Origin: Piper betle
Taxonomy: Eukaryota; Streptophyta; Magnoliopsida; Piperales; Piperaceae
Reading direction: 5' to 3'
DNA length: 64,000 nt
Assembly (NCBI GenBank): GCA_033002965.1
Contig: JAURVB010009619.1
Coordinates: 1-64,000 of the forward strand
Part shown: positions 38,718 to 49,897 of the stretch, piece after piece
Layout of the letters: every line of letters starts with the position of its first letter
How positions within the stretch are numbered: position 1 is the first letter of the stretch
Notes under the pieces: model-generated
The model's input: the letters and a program-made list of their open reading frames with translations, nothing else
The model's database searches: none
What the model was told of the DNA's origin: nothing
Made by a program: the position numbers and the translations under genes

Positions 38718-41700
38718 TTAATGGGGAAAGGAACCATTATGCAACCCTCCATTTTGGAGGCTTACTCCCCCTCGGGATGGATAGGTTGTGGGCCCAGTGT
38801 CAAACACCCCACAGTCTACACGACCATCAGAACCACACGTTATATCAGAGCTAGATGTCATAGAAGAAGCCATAGTGCAACGGTTCTCCAAACTGAGACG
38901 AACATTGGTCGAACTAGCATCCTTTTGCTCTTGAGTCAATGTAGTGATCTTTGGCTCCTGGGGCTTCTTCGTGGTAAGGAAGCGCCCACCAGATCCCCTA
39001 ACTCTGTTTACTGCATGACGGTGTCGAGATTCATGAAGATATGGCTGCCAAATGCAAACGCAAATACATTAAAAATTCAACATTCCAAATTCAATCTATC
39101 ATAAACAAATTCTCATAACAGCAAGGCTAACCCCTGACTGGCCTTATTGGTGCGATCCCAACATCGCACTTCCCTATATGGCAGCAGCTATTATGATCAA
39201 TTAACAAACACCAAGCCTGAGCATCATTTCAACTTTATGGCCATAGGATATAAGAGATAAAAGGTGAACATCCTGCTCTACAATAGTCTAAAACCATTCA
39301 TGTGAAGTCAACGTGAGTAGAGAAAATAAAATATAAATTCTTGTCCTTCTGGAAAAACTAAAACCAGTAATGTGATGCCAATATAGATTTGCGTCACATA
39401 TCAACTTTGCATGAAATACATTATTTGCTTTGAATTGGGGTAAAAATTTTACCTAAAATAAAATGGTGAAAACTGCTGTTTGAACCAAAAAAATAACCAT
39501 ATCATCATATCTATAATTTCATGCAAAACTACATTTGCAAGAAGAATAACTAAACACAAGTTATTTCACAGAAGAACCAAAAACACTAGTAACTTCATTG
39601 CATTTTCCTAAGAAAACAACAATGTAATTGGCACCTTCCTTCCCTATCCAAATTGCATAATTTGAACATCTTTTTCCACCAGATATCTCTGAAGAGACAT
39701 AATTTGAACATCTTGATCACAGAACTTTGGTGGATGTCACAGTGTCAACAAACATCAGAACAAGTTGTAAAAATAACTATTTAAATGCCAAAATAACCAG
39801 CCTTAAAATTGAGGACAATACTTTTCGGGATTTGAGCATCTTGTTTTGAGCCTCTAACCTAGCACGTGATACTCTTCTCCTGAGAATTGCACGGAACTGT
39901 TTTGCATTGACATAGATTGGCTCATCCTCAGCAAGATCAGGCAATGGAACTCGAGCACGTGGGCAATCATACATTTGCGAATTTATCTGATAATAATCCC
40001 ATAAAATTATCAAAAAAGGTAATTTAGTTTTGGCCTGTTTTTCAACTATCAAATTACTAGGACCATATGATCTCTTACTGTAGCCAAACCAACTTCACAA
40101 CTCACAATGACAAAAATTAACAAACTATAAACAGCACCTGTGGATGATAAGCTGCCATCATTTGCCTGAAGTATGCATCTGCATATGCATATGGAATTTG
40201 AACCTGCACACAAGCAATTGAGACTACAACTTGTTGAAAACCATCAGAATGTGGAACATTATATAAAAAATCAGGAGGTTGATAAGAGAGGACTTGTAAA
40301 GTTGACTCAGAAGTCAGTTGATTGCTACTTTCATTGTGTCCTGCATAAACGAGAATAATCAGACCGTGAACTAATAAATGGAGCCACAAAAAGGACAAAA
40401 AGCTATGAAAAGTGATATAGTTGCGGCAATAGAATGTACACATGCACTTACAAACAGAGGTGAGAATGAAAATATACATCAATATCCTTCACAAAAATAA
40501 GGAACATTACAAATTTTAACAATGAACATCTAATATTCACAATGCTATCATGTATAATTTGACTTCACATGACTGTATCACACACAACCCCCTTAGTCGA
40601 GTCTATGAAAACTAGAAATGATTAATAGGCACAGGATATCAAGTTATGGGGATCGTCATATATCAATTTTGGGTTCAATTTTTTAAACTGTAACCCATTG
40701 TTAATCTATATGGCTTTTTAGCACATTGAAAGAACTCAAGCTCACGTTGGATGCACCAGGTCCTAATGGTGGTCAGACCTTATAATTTACAAAAATTTTC
40801 AATGAGGTGAGCAATTGGACAAACCGAGCAAACTGAATTAACCAAATTTTATTCAGCTGCCAGATTTCGTAACCGAACCCGAACACGAATCAAATTCCTC
40901 TTAAAACCGATCTGAATCGAACCAAAATATTTCGGCTAATTCTGGTTCGGTAACCAAATAACCGAATTACATAATAAATTATTAAAAAAATTGTTTAATA
41001 ATTTAATTACAAATAATCATTTAATAAGTAATTATATATGTATATATATATATATATTAATCATAAAAATATTATACCTTCATGATAATTAACATAAAAT
41101 ATAAATTTTAGAACTTTTTTAACAAGTTCGATTATTTCGCTTAATTTGGTTTGAGTTGGTTCCAAACCGAAACATCATATACATATTGGTTTGTTAACGG
41201 TCCTACCCAAATATGGAGGCCAACAGGGTCTAGAATGCCAATAACAAAATGTCATTTCAGTCATTGGCATTAATCCCTAAATGAAATCTCCAGAAGGCTC
41301 CTAATTGATTTAGCATTATGTAAAGAGGTCATGTTTCCAATTCCTCTGATCCACCATCATGGATAGGCTAACGGCCATTGCAAGACTGTCTAGAATGCCA
41401 CAACAAGATGTCATTTCAGCACATTAAACCCTAAATGACATCTTCAGGAGGCTCCTAATTTATGTAGCACTATGTAAAGGGATCATCTCTCCAATCCCTA
41501 AGATCCACTCTCATGGATGGTCTAAGAACAGCCATTGCCAGAGCACAAGAAAAGAAAACATAGAAATCTTATACAAAATAAGAAAAAAAGGTTGACTCAT
41601 ACACATCATCCAATATTATCAAAACTTAAATTAGAAAAACACATAACAACAAGAGATACGATAAGGGAAGTTAAATAGATGCAACCACTCAAGGCCTGAA

Positions 41701-44606
41701 ACACTTTTACCCCAAGGTTAGTGTTTTATAGAATATCAATGAGTTGTAGACATCGTTAGGATTATTGCCAATCAAGGATTTTCCTGCCTTTGGTATATTT
41801 ATTTCATAGTTGAGGTCTATTAAAAGTCACACAATTTGGAAAGTTATTAATAAGATGCTCAATTCTATCTGATATCGGATTCCCAATACTATTAAGTTGT
41901 TATCTATAAGTTTGCTTATTTAGTGAGTCTTGTGAACTGTAAGTACATGGGCGCGTGCAAAACCCTCTAAAAATTTAGATGGTCTAACCACTTGTCCCAA
42001 AAGTTCAAGCTCTTAGGAAGGAAACCACTAAATATTTACTTCAATCATTGTAATGAGTTCGATTCAACCGATTCAATTCAATTTCCTTAAATTTCGAGAC
42101 AAAAAAACATATCTAGGTTGAATTGCTAGACTTGATCTTTGAATCATCTCCATCAAACCGAGTTTGACCGATTCATAAACAATTAATGAATCATCATTCT
42201 TATTATATTTTGTATATTTTAATATTTGATAAATATATAATATATAAAAAAAATAATATATGTAAAATATAAGAGAATTTAACTTAGTCTTTTCATTACT
42301 TATGTTTTCACCCTATTTATGATATTTAGTACTTAAAAGTTCATAAAACTTGCCTACAAATACTTTATTTTATAAATATAATTTGACAAAAAGATTTACT
42401 ATAATATTATTTTTATTTAAATTTTATTATCCTTAATAAATTAATTTTTATACAAATATATATATGCAATTTTATTAATTTTACCAATTCAAAATAAGTC
42501 ATGAATCATTCGTGAACCAGTTTGAACCGATTCAATTCAAAGTTTTTAAAATTTGATTCAATTTTTGGTTTCAATTTTTGACTTCAACACCCTCCCACCC
42601 CCCCTTACACGCAAATTTTTTTGAAAATTTAGCACATGGGCAATATAGGGCAAATAATCTATTGGGCAGTCAATTCAAAGTTTTTAAAAATTTGATTCAA
42701 TTTTCGGTTTCAATTTTTGACTTCAACACCTCCCCCCCCCCCATCGGCTTACGCGCAAATTTTTTTGAAATTTAGCACATGGGCATATGGGACAAATTAA
42801 TATTTCTCTAGGCATACATCGCCAAAGGGATTCAAACCCATCCTTTGGCTATCATATAAATTTTAGATGATATTAACCACTTATCCCAAAAACTTAAGCT
42901 CTTAGGAAATATAACCACTAAACATTTACTTCAACAAACCTTATGCATATGATTGGTTACATTATAAAGTTTGAAATTTTTTGTGTTTGATGGAACCCAA
43001 ATCCCCCATTGTGTCAGCTTCCAACACCAAATAGTGCCAATTCTGACCTTAATTCAGGACATATTAGAGTAAAATTTGGTTTTCTTTAATGAGTCTTTAA
43101 TAAATTAGACAATTTAATTATTTTTAGGGAGTCTTATGCTATTTTTATATTTTAGAGAATTTTTTTGATGTAATTTTCGTCACTTTTATTTGGGATTTTC
43201 GGTAGGCTATGTATACAAGTCTTCCATCATTATAAAAGCAGTTTTTTATGAATGAAAATCATGAAGCTTTGATGGATTCCAAGTTTTATCTCTAACCTCC
43301 CGAAATTCATTGTGAATTGTCGGTTCCATCTCTCCAACCTCTCCCAATTTGTTGGGTTTCTCCTCTTGCCTACCCTCTTTATTATCCTCAATTATCTAAT
43401 TCTATCCTCCTAATTTTATTTTCCCATCAATCCCATTTCCCTATCGTCATCAGACCTATATCTTTGCTGTCTTGTCTTGTATCATCCTACTACTGCTCCC
43501 ATTTGCCTGAGCTACTACCAAAATATGTTCCTTTAATAGAACTCCAGCAATTCCACTTTATGTGGTCTGGACAATCTTCAGATCCTCTTCGCCAGCAGTG
43601 AGTGAACGTGAACTGTTAATGACAACTTGCTGTCCAGCCATTACCTTTGGTTTGGATAGCAATCACAAGCTAGGAGCTCTGATTGTAAGTTTAAGGGGAG
43701 GGCTGTGGGTGCCGCAGAATTGTGCAACTTTGAAATTGGACAGCTGTCACAGCGCTCTGTTTCTTGTCAGCTTGATGTTAAAATAGCCTTGAGAAAGGGA
43801 CATTTTTGCCAAGTTCCACTAAAATTTAAACTTCTTGCACATTATAAAAGCTTATTCAGTGATGATAAGTGCTAACCCGCCCATTATTGTTTTAAAGCTC
43901 ATTATGTCTCTCAACCAATTGGCCCATATTTGCAACCCACAACTCTCTATTTAGCCTCTACGTCTCAGCATCACAATGAAATAAATGGCTCAGCAAATTA
44001 TTACACAAACAATAGAATCCTTCCATGTATGGACCACGCATAAGCAACACCTTTTTCCTAGATGTAAGAACTAATAAACAAAAATATTTATCTAAACAAT
44101 CAAAAATCTTAATCAAATTGAGATCCAACACAACGGATTTAAAAACAAGCCCAATTAACGAATGTCAAGTATTGACTATTTAATATTTACGAGACTGTTG
44201 GAAAAAATATATATGTACTGCACGTGCCAATACATAAAATGTAAGAGTTTACCTTCATCACTACCAACTTCTCCAGTAGACTGACCGGTTGATTGGGTTG
44301 AAGTTGACTCTTGGTCCTGATAAACAAATATCAAATTTACATTCAATAAAAATATGAAAAATATATAAACTCCAAAATCAAAGCAAAAGTAGTTCCACAT
44401 CTACTATCCTATTTATTGAATGTTGATGACTCAACATATACAGCCAGTAGCACCTTGTAAGTGTAAGGAATTCTGCATTCGTAGAAGATGGCAACAGTTT
44501 ATCTTCTTCTATATTTGGTATATATGATTTTATTTCTTCTTTGCTGAACTCCTTACATCAACAAAAAAATTTAAAACTAATTTTCGAACGCCGTTACCTT
44601 CTGCAT
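38718..44606 (-). CDS. NF-YA (HAP2/CBF-B) transcription factor subunit
   Basis: DNA-contacting subunit of the trimeric CCAAT-binding factor NF-Y. Exons in transcript order: 44606-44598 (from the first in-frame ATG), 44316-44253, 40340-40138, 39986-39822, 39044-38718. Phases join and give 255 residues. [13 protein letters not shown] in exon 2 is a conserved NF-YA N-terminal motif. The core domain (about residues 114-170) has [10 protein letters not shown] and [15 protein letters not shown] for subunit association, then [20 protein letters not shown] for DNA binding. Val131 replaces the usual Gln of RRRQSRAKLE. The tail [11 protein letters not shown] resembles NF-YA3/8-type proteins. The true N-terminus may lie further upstream: the open frame continues to about 44645 ([12 protein letters not shown]), and a possible preceding exon ends at 45571 (SLFGPKRHTTVSHG) but shows no ATG. 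Intron 2 is 3.9 kb and repeat-filled. Confidence 0.88.
40800..41215. mobile_element. probable hAT/MITE-like remnant in NF-YA intron
   Basis: Both flanks are rich in 'aaccgaa'/'ttcggtt' words surrounding an AT-rich centre (40970-41130), and the right edge reads 'ggtcctaccc'. This arrangement resembles the other hAT-like elements of the window, but I could not define target duplications. Confidence 0.35.
41229..41550. repeat. diverged direct tandem duplication, period about 160 bp
   Basis: Unit 1 (41229-41388) and unit 2 (41389-about 41550) both start gtctagaatgcca and share 'tgtcatttcag', 'aggctcctaatt', 'tatgtaaag', 'ccattgc' in the same order. Located in the large NF-YA intron. Confidence 0.8.
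41940..42050. repeat. dispersed repeat copy (pairs with 42830-42945)
   Basis: Shares ordered words such as 'aaccactt', 'tcccaaaa', 'aagctcttagga' and 'aaccactaaa' with 42830-42945. The second copy also has a 'gggattcaaaccca' box. Probably fragments of one old transposon. Confidence 0.6.
42533..42800. repeat. direct tandem duplication, period 138 bp
   Basis: Copy 1 starts at 42533 and copy 2 at 42671, both with 'caattcaaagtttttaaaa', 'ttcaatttttgacttcaaca', a C-run, 'acgcaaatttttttgaaa' and 'agcacatgggca'. The C-run (42590-42605 and 42731-42742) differs in length between copies. Confidence 0.85.
42830..42945. repeat. dispersed repeat copy (pairs with 41940-42050)
   Basis: See the partner copy. 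The stretch begins just after the second 138-bp unit, which suggests that both belong to one element. Confidence 0.6.
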
Positions 44607-46046
44607 CCGTTGTAAGTCTAAAGAATACTCCCAATGTATATCCTTCTCAATAACAGAAAAATAATGTATTTTTCAAAGACGTTCTCTAGTGAGAGGCATT
44701 TATCACAAAAGATCACACCTAAAGAACTGAGTTGCTCCTCAAAGAAGAAAGCTGCAATATATAGACATATGACATAAGAAAACAACTGAAATAAAGGATA
44801 TAAATGACATACAACCAAGACAATTCAAAATTAAGTTGTTTAAGATCTACAGAAAAGACCTCTTCAATGAAGATGCAAATAATTAGCTGTTTAAAGAACA
44901 AACAAAGCAACACAAAAATAAATAGTAATTCAATTCAACAGTTTCATATGTTCTCTGCACCCTTCCAATCTCTTCTAAAAAGTAAACAGTTGAAGGGTGC
45001 TCTTCTAACATCAAATGCCGGTTAAGTGCTTGACTAGCTCCACAAGGCTACCAGAATACTAAAGTACCAAAGTTTAAAGTGCAAATATCATCCCTGTACG
45101 CAAGCAACTAATATATCAAAAAGAGTAAAAGACTGAAGGATAGAATCCATAAGTGTGCTTGGAAGGAAAGGAACCATAGGCCCGACCTCAATTAGTAGGG
45201 AGCAGGAGGGTGATGATGATTATGATGATGAGCTAAAGACTGAAGCACGGACCCAAAATGACATCCAAAGAATGGCCATTAAAAATAAAATATAATGACC
45301 CTTACCATCCTACAAGAAGCATGAGTTTGTTGATAATTGTTCAAATAAATTAATCGTGTATTTGATATTTTTTATGCTGAATAGGTGTACGCTATATAAG
45401 CCTGAGTCAGGGATATAATATTTCTCTGGAGTTGGTTACTCTCATCAATAAGATGATAAGATTTAGCTCCCATAGTCATAGCCAAAATCAACCGACACTA
45501 CCCATACTCCAGCAAGTTAAGCCGCTATTAAAATGAAGCTACAACCACAAAAAGAAAAGAAAAGAAAAACCTGAAAGCATTCCAATCCATGGGAAACAGT
45601 AGTATGTCTTTTTGGACCAAACAGACTACTAACCGCCACAATGAATGCTTCAAAGACACAAGATTTTAAGATACGCACCGAAAAAATAAGTCAAGCAGAC
45701 AGTTAATTGAGCAAAATATGAAACTAGGAAAAAAGCGCGATTAACTATATCCATTTCCAAAAGGGAATAGCTTTAAGAATCGGTGGCAACATACCGAGAT
45801 CTATTACGCAATCATTCAATAAACAGATAACCACGAGGGCCGACGATGAACTATAGGAGCATATCAACCGAACTCAAACACCACTAATCACAAGAACGCA
45901 ACTTTCACCCAAGAAGACAGCAAAAAGCGTAAGAAAAAGCCAGAGAGCATGAACCCGATTCTCCAAGTAACCGAAAAAGATAGAAGAGGAAGAGTCTAAC
46001 AAAGTCAGAAGGGAGAGAAGGATGACTAAAAAGGTAGTAAAGACAC

Positions 46047-46400
46047 CTTCGGTTATATCAGCAAGAATGGCAGCTTCCAAACGAGATCTCGATCTTCAAC
46101 TGCTCCATCGATCGAAACCCCCATCTTCGGCCCGCTCGCCCTCCAAGTACATCAAACAACAGCTTTCTTCAACAAAGAAAGAAAGAAAGAAAAAAGCGAA
46201 AAAGTAGAGTCAGAAACCACAAAACGAACATCAAACAGACGAGAAAATGAAGAAGAACAACAAGAACCACTTCTGGAGAAGAAAAAATCGGAGCTTTCCC
46301 CACCCCCGCTTTCTACTCTACTCCATCTCCGTCACTGTCATCGTCTTCTTTCCAGCAAGAAAATACAGAGAGATGGGGAGGAGATCATGGACTTGAGGTT
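46047..46400 (-). other. probable NF-YA 5' leader exon with three overlapping upstream ORFs
   Basis: The minus strand here is pyrimidine-rich and leader-like, ends at a possible donor (GAAG|GTGTCT at 46047/46046) and contains three ATG-initiated small ORFs: 46152-46096 (18 aa), 46124-46053 (23 aa) and 46108-46058 (16 aa). None continues into NF-YA. A uORF-bearing leader with an intron is known for some NF-YA genes (MtHAP2-1). Assignment to this gene rests on position and orientation. No intact coding exon has been fixed between here and 44645. Confidence 0.45.
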
Positions 46401-47569
46401 GGGTTTTCTTTCCAGGTTGCCACCGGCTGGGCACTATTTTGTGTCGGGGTGACGTGATCGGGTGACGTGACAGCTTTGCCCAGTTGGCGCGATGATGGGA
46501 TCTTGGGGTCCACGCCCGTTGAACTTTGCCTTATTTTTTTATATTTTATTTTATTTTATTTTGATTTTAAATAAAATTTTTTATTACCAAAGCTAATCAC
46601 AACTAATTAACATCTTCTTCCCTGCTTTACATTAGAGCGTGTTGACGTTTTACCGAGCCTCTTAATGTTTCAATTTTTCTTCTGCACCGGTTAAATCCGG
46701 CCCAATAATAATTATATTAGTCCATTAATACTTGTTTTATTTAAAAATTTTACTTATATTAATATTTTTTATTACAAATATAATTTTAGGAGTTTTTACA
46801 TAACTAATAATATACCTTCCCATTAAATAATACTTAATCATTAAAATTTTATTCAAATTAACTTTTTTACTTTTTAATGCCAATCAGTTAAGATTAATGC
46901 TCATTTTTAATATAAAATTCAAATTACTTTTGATATTTCTATATAATTTTTATCTTTCAAGAATATATATTTTTTATTAGACATTCATGAATTTTAAAAA
47001 ATATACATTACTTCTTAGCATCTTCAATAAATTGGTAAAGTGAGAGCAAGATCCCAACTGCTAAATAGTTATCTCTTTCTAGGAATCTAAACCATTTTTG
47101 TGTGCCGGCAACATAACTCCGCATAGATGGAAAATCAAGAATCAAACTTTACGGGGAAGAAAAAAGAAAGAAACCCACGACGGATATGAAGTAAGAAAGT
47201 AATTAGTGGAGGGTGGCTTGACATGCACTATCTTGTAGATGTGAACTTAAAAACAACCCATTACTTTGAATAATATGCAGATGGGTGACTTAATGTTAAC
47301 TGTCACGACTAATATAGAAAACAAAATGACCAAAATATATTAGAATAAAACCAAAAGCAGGGCAACCATAATTTGTATTCGGAAAAAATAAAAGTTATGC
47401 TAATTGGTGTGACGAGGAATCCATGAAGTTAGACTCTATGGTGTGATGATGGACTATCAGTTGACTATCAATCAAATATAAATAAATGTAAGAAAAAATA
47501 ATTATTTTGAGCTCAAAAGTGTGTAATATTTATCTATCTTCTAATCGAAATTGGTTCAAGACTATTAAA
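46400..47569. other. intergenic, NF-YA upstream region, no gene recognised
   Basis: AT-rich sequence after 46530. No TATA box can be chosen with confidence and no bounded element is visible before the LTR stack. Confidence 0.45.
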
Positions 47570-48067
47570 CTTACATGTATAATAGGAAAAATGTTAATAA
47601 CAAATATTACTAATTTATAAGTAACAATAGTTAAATTGACACAGGAGCACTGACTTTTTTATTAAATAAAAATATTTATGTATTCCTTCAGAGAATCTCT
47701 CGTAAAGGCGCTAATTAGGAACTGTCATCTTCGAATCGAGAGCAACTCATTCTTACTCATCTCATGCCTCGACAATTTTAAAAACTACCTCTTGTACGAG
47801 AACATCAATTTCTTTCTTTTTCCTTCAACCCTCTACATCTTCAATATCACTCTTAGCCCTGAGCAAAAGTTGAGTAATCTCCGGTATACGCCTTTAGTAT
47901 CCTTTGAAACCACGAGTCTAGACATGGGTTGCATTGCATTACTCCTAAACCTCTACATTTTTCTAGGTTTGAAAAACTCAAAGGTGAAGTTGTGAGGATC
48001 CCTCGAAAATAAAATTAACACTCACCAAATTCAGAGCTCGCTTTGACTAACACGTGCCCACTCGTGT
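47570..48067 (-). mobile_element. LTR C, left part (oldest layer, truncated)
   Basis: Collinear with LTR sequence of the family from 'tacatgtataataggaaaaatg' through 'gcctttagta', 'caaaggtgaagttgtgaggatcc' and 'gctttgact'. It is interrupted at CGTGT (48063-48067) by LTR B and resumes at 63102. Its own left edge (the TGTAACACC end) is not found, so it is truncated or decayed beyond recognition. Confidence 0.75.
48063..48067. repeat. target site duplication CGTGT (left) of LTR B
   Basis: Matches CGTGT at 63102-63106 immediately after the TACA end of LTR B. Confidence 0.8.
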
Positions 48068-48672
48068 TGTAACACTCGTTTCGGTTCACCCGTGAACCGA
48101 CCCAAAAATGTTACCGGCGACTAAACTGTTTGTTAATCTACTGGGTTCGATTAAGGTGACTCGGATCTGCCCTTAGCGTCTTAAGATAGAAGTGCAAACA
48201 TGAAATGTATAGATGAGATGCTTAGGTTCTAATGTGGTCCTACATGTATGTTACAATGTGCAAACAAAAACAAGACAATGTAACAAGCAAGAAATTCAAA
48301 TAAAAATTCGTTAATTTTTGCGAAAAAATAGACAAAATCTCTCCTAAAAGTGCAATGGGGGCCACCCTGTCAATAGTAAACATCATATATTTATATCAAC
48401 ATGTATCAAAACATAATCCAAATATTTCATTTGTCCATCATATTCTAGTTGTCCTTGCTTCGCAGTTTACCCTGTAAATTTTTTCACTTCCTATTTCCAT
48501 TGACATGCAAAATGCTCATAATAGATTCACAGTTATAGTATATCAAATTTATCAACATAGTTCAATACACATTATCATCACTACATACATTCGGCATCGG
48601 CAGGTACATGTGTGCACAATTTCTGTGCTACTCCTCCGCAGTCCTGATAGCTCTCATTCTTTGACATGCTCA

Positions 48673-48674
<2 letters not shown>

Positions 48675-48710
<36 letters not shown>
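48675..48710. repeat. (TA)n microsatellite inside LTR B
   Basis: About 36 bp of TA repeat at the place where the other family members read 'ctacatatatata(a/g)g'. Confidence 0.9.
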
Positions 48711-48713
<3 letters not shown>

Positions 48714-49892
48714 AACCATCAGTAATGAGTGTTACCGGTCGAACAAATAACTAATATTAATTTGACACAGGAGAGCTAACCCTCTTGTTGAATAAAAATC
48801 ATATACTTCCTCAAGAACTCTCATTAGGGCATATATGGGAGCCATCGACCTGAATCAACAGTGTCCCCCTTTCAATCTCATTCTCATACCTTAGCCATTT
48901 CTCTATTACTTTTCGCATTAAATCTCATTCCCTTCCGCCCTCTATGTCCTTCATATTACTCCTGGCCTTGAGTATAAGGGCTGAGTATTCTTAGGCATGC
49001 GCCTTCAGTACCTTTTAAAATCACAAGTCTAGACATGCACTGTATTGCAGTACCCATGAACCTCTACACTTCTTCGGGTTTGAAGAACTCAAAGGTGGAA
49101 TTGTTAGGATTCCCTTGGGACTGAAGTGGTTTCTCCCAGCTCCAGAGCCCGCTTTGACGAGTACACGCCTTATCTTAAGACGTGGTTGTCGATAACCCTC
49201 ATTCTATCTCTCACTGTAAACGCAAAAACTATACATATATAGGTTTGGGTTGGAATTTATACAATAGGCCCAAAGGCAACTTGTGGTGGATCTTAATTTC
49301 GAAAACTAACTCGAGGGATCTCAACCTCGAGGGTTATTAATCTAGAAAACTATTGGCTAAATGGCCAAGTTAAGTGCAATCCGATAACACGTCACTTAAC
49401 TCATCTGACACATGATAAATCAAATATATAATAGAATAGCGTAAAACATAGAACGAGTCCTAAACGGACCTAGCAGAAGCTCCAATCGGGTCCTCGCGCC
49501 TAGACAGCAAGCTCTTACTCCGTACCTACAGATTAAAACTAAATACTAACATCGGCTCATAATGCAGTCATACATCCTATATCATGCATACATCCATCAA
49601 GCATCAATCACAGTCACATCAACCTATGTCAATTTTAGCAAATCTACTTAACCTAGTTTACATTAGATCATGATCATTACTTAGTTACCCTAATTAGTTT
49701 TATAGCTTCCATTTTTTTTAACACCACTCAATCAAACAATTTCATATTTTATTCTTAATAAAATCTACATTTATATATATAATTATAACACATAATTCAC
49801 CAATCTGAAGATGCAATTCTAATAATCAATACTTTTAAATAATTAAATTAAAATAAATTATACCTTGTGTGATTCGTGGCTCGAATTCGGCA

Positions 49893-49897
49893 CCCTA
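49893..49897. repeat. target site duplication CCCTA (left) of LTR A
   Basis: Identical to 52816-52820. Removing LTR A plus one copy rejoins LTR B collinearly with the other family members. Confidence 0.9.

Larger units (their letters stand above)
48068..49897 (-). mobile_element. LTR B, left part (solo LTR, second layer)
   Basis: Begins TGTAACACTCG with the terminal hairpin 'cggttcacccgtgaaccg', then follows the family order: 'gcgtcttaagat', 'ggccaccctgtcaa', 'ggagccatcg', 'gcgccttcagtaccttt', 'ccagagcccgctttgac', 'ggcaacttgtggtggatctt' and 'ctcgaattcggcaccctat'. Interrupted by LTR A at 49898. Together with 52821-53826 and the TACA at 63098-63101 it makes one nearly complete LTR of about 2.84 kb. 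Confidence 0.85.

Noticed and set aside
43317..43786. Two plus-strand frames (94 and 74 residues) in the NF-YA intron
   Set aside because: No recognisable motif. Upstream sequence has LTR-like features ('tataaaagc' near 43236), but no edges, duplication or primer site could be established.
45874..46080. 68-residue hydrophobic frame on the minus strand
   Set aside because: Lacks an ATG at its upstream end and spans the presumed leader donor site into intron-like sequence. The ATG-initiated uORFs are better supported.
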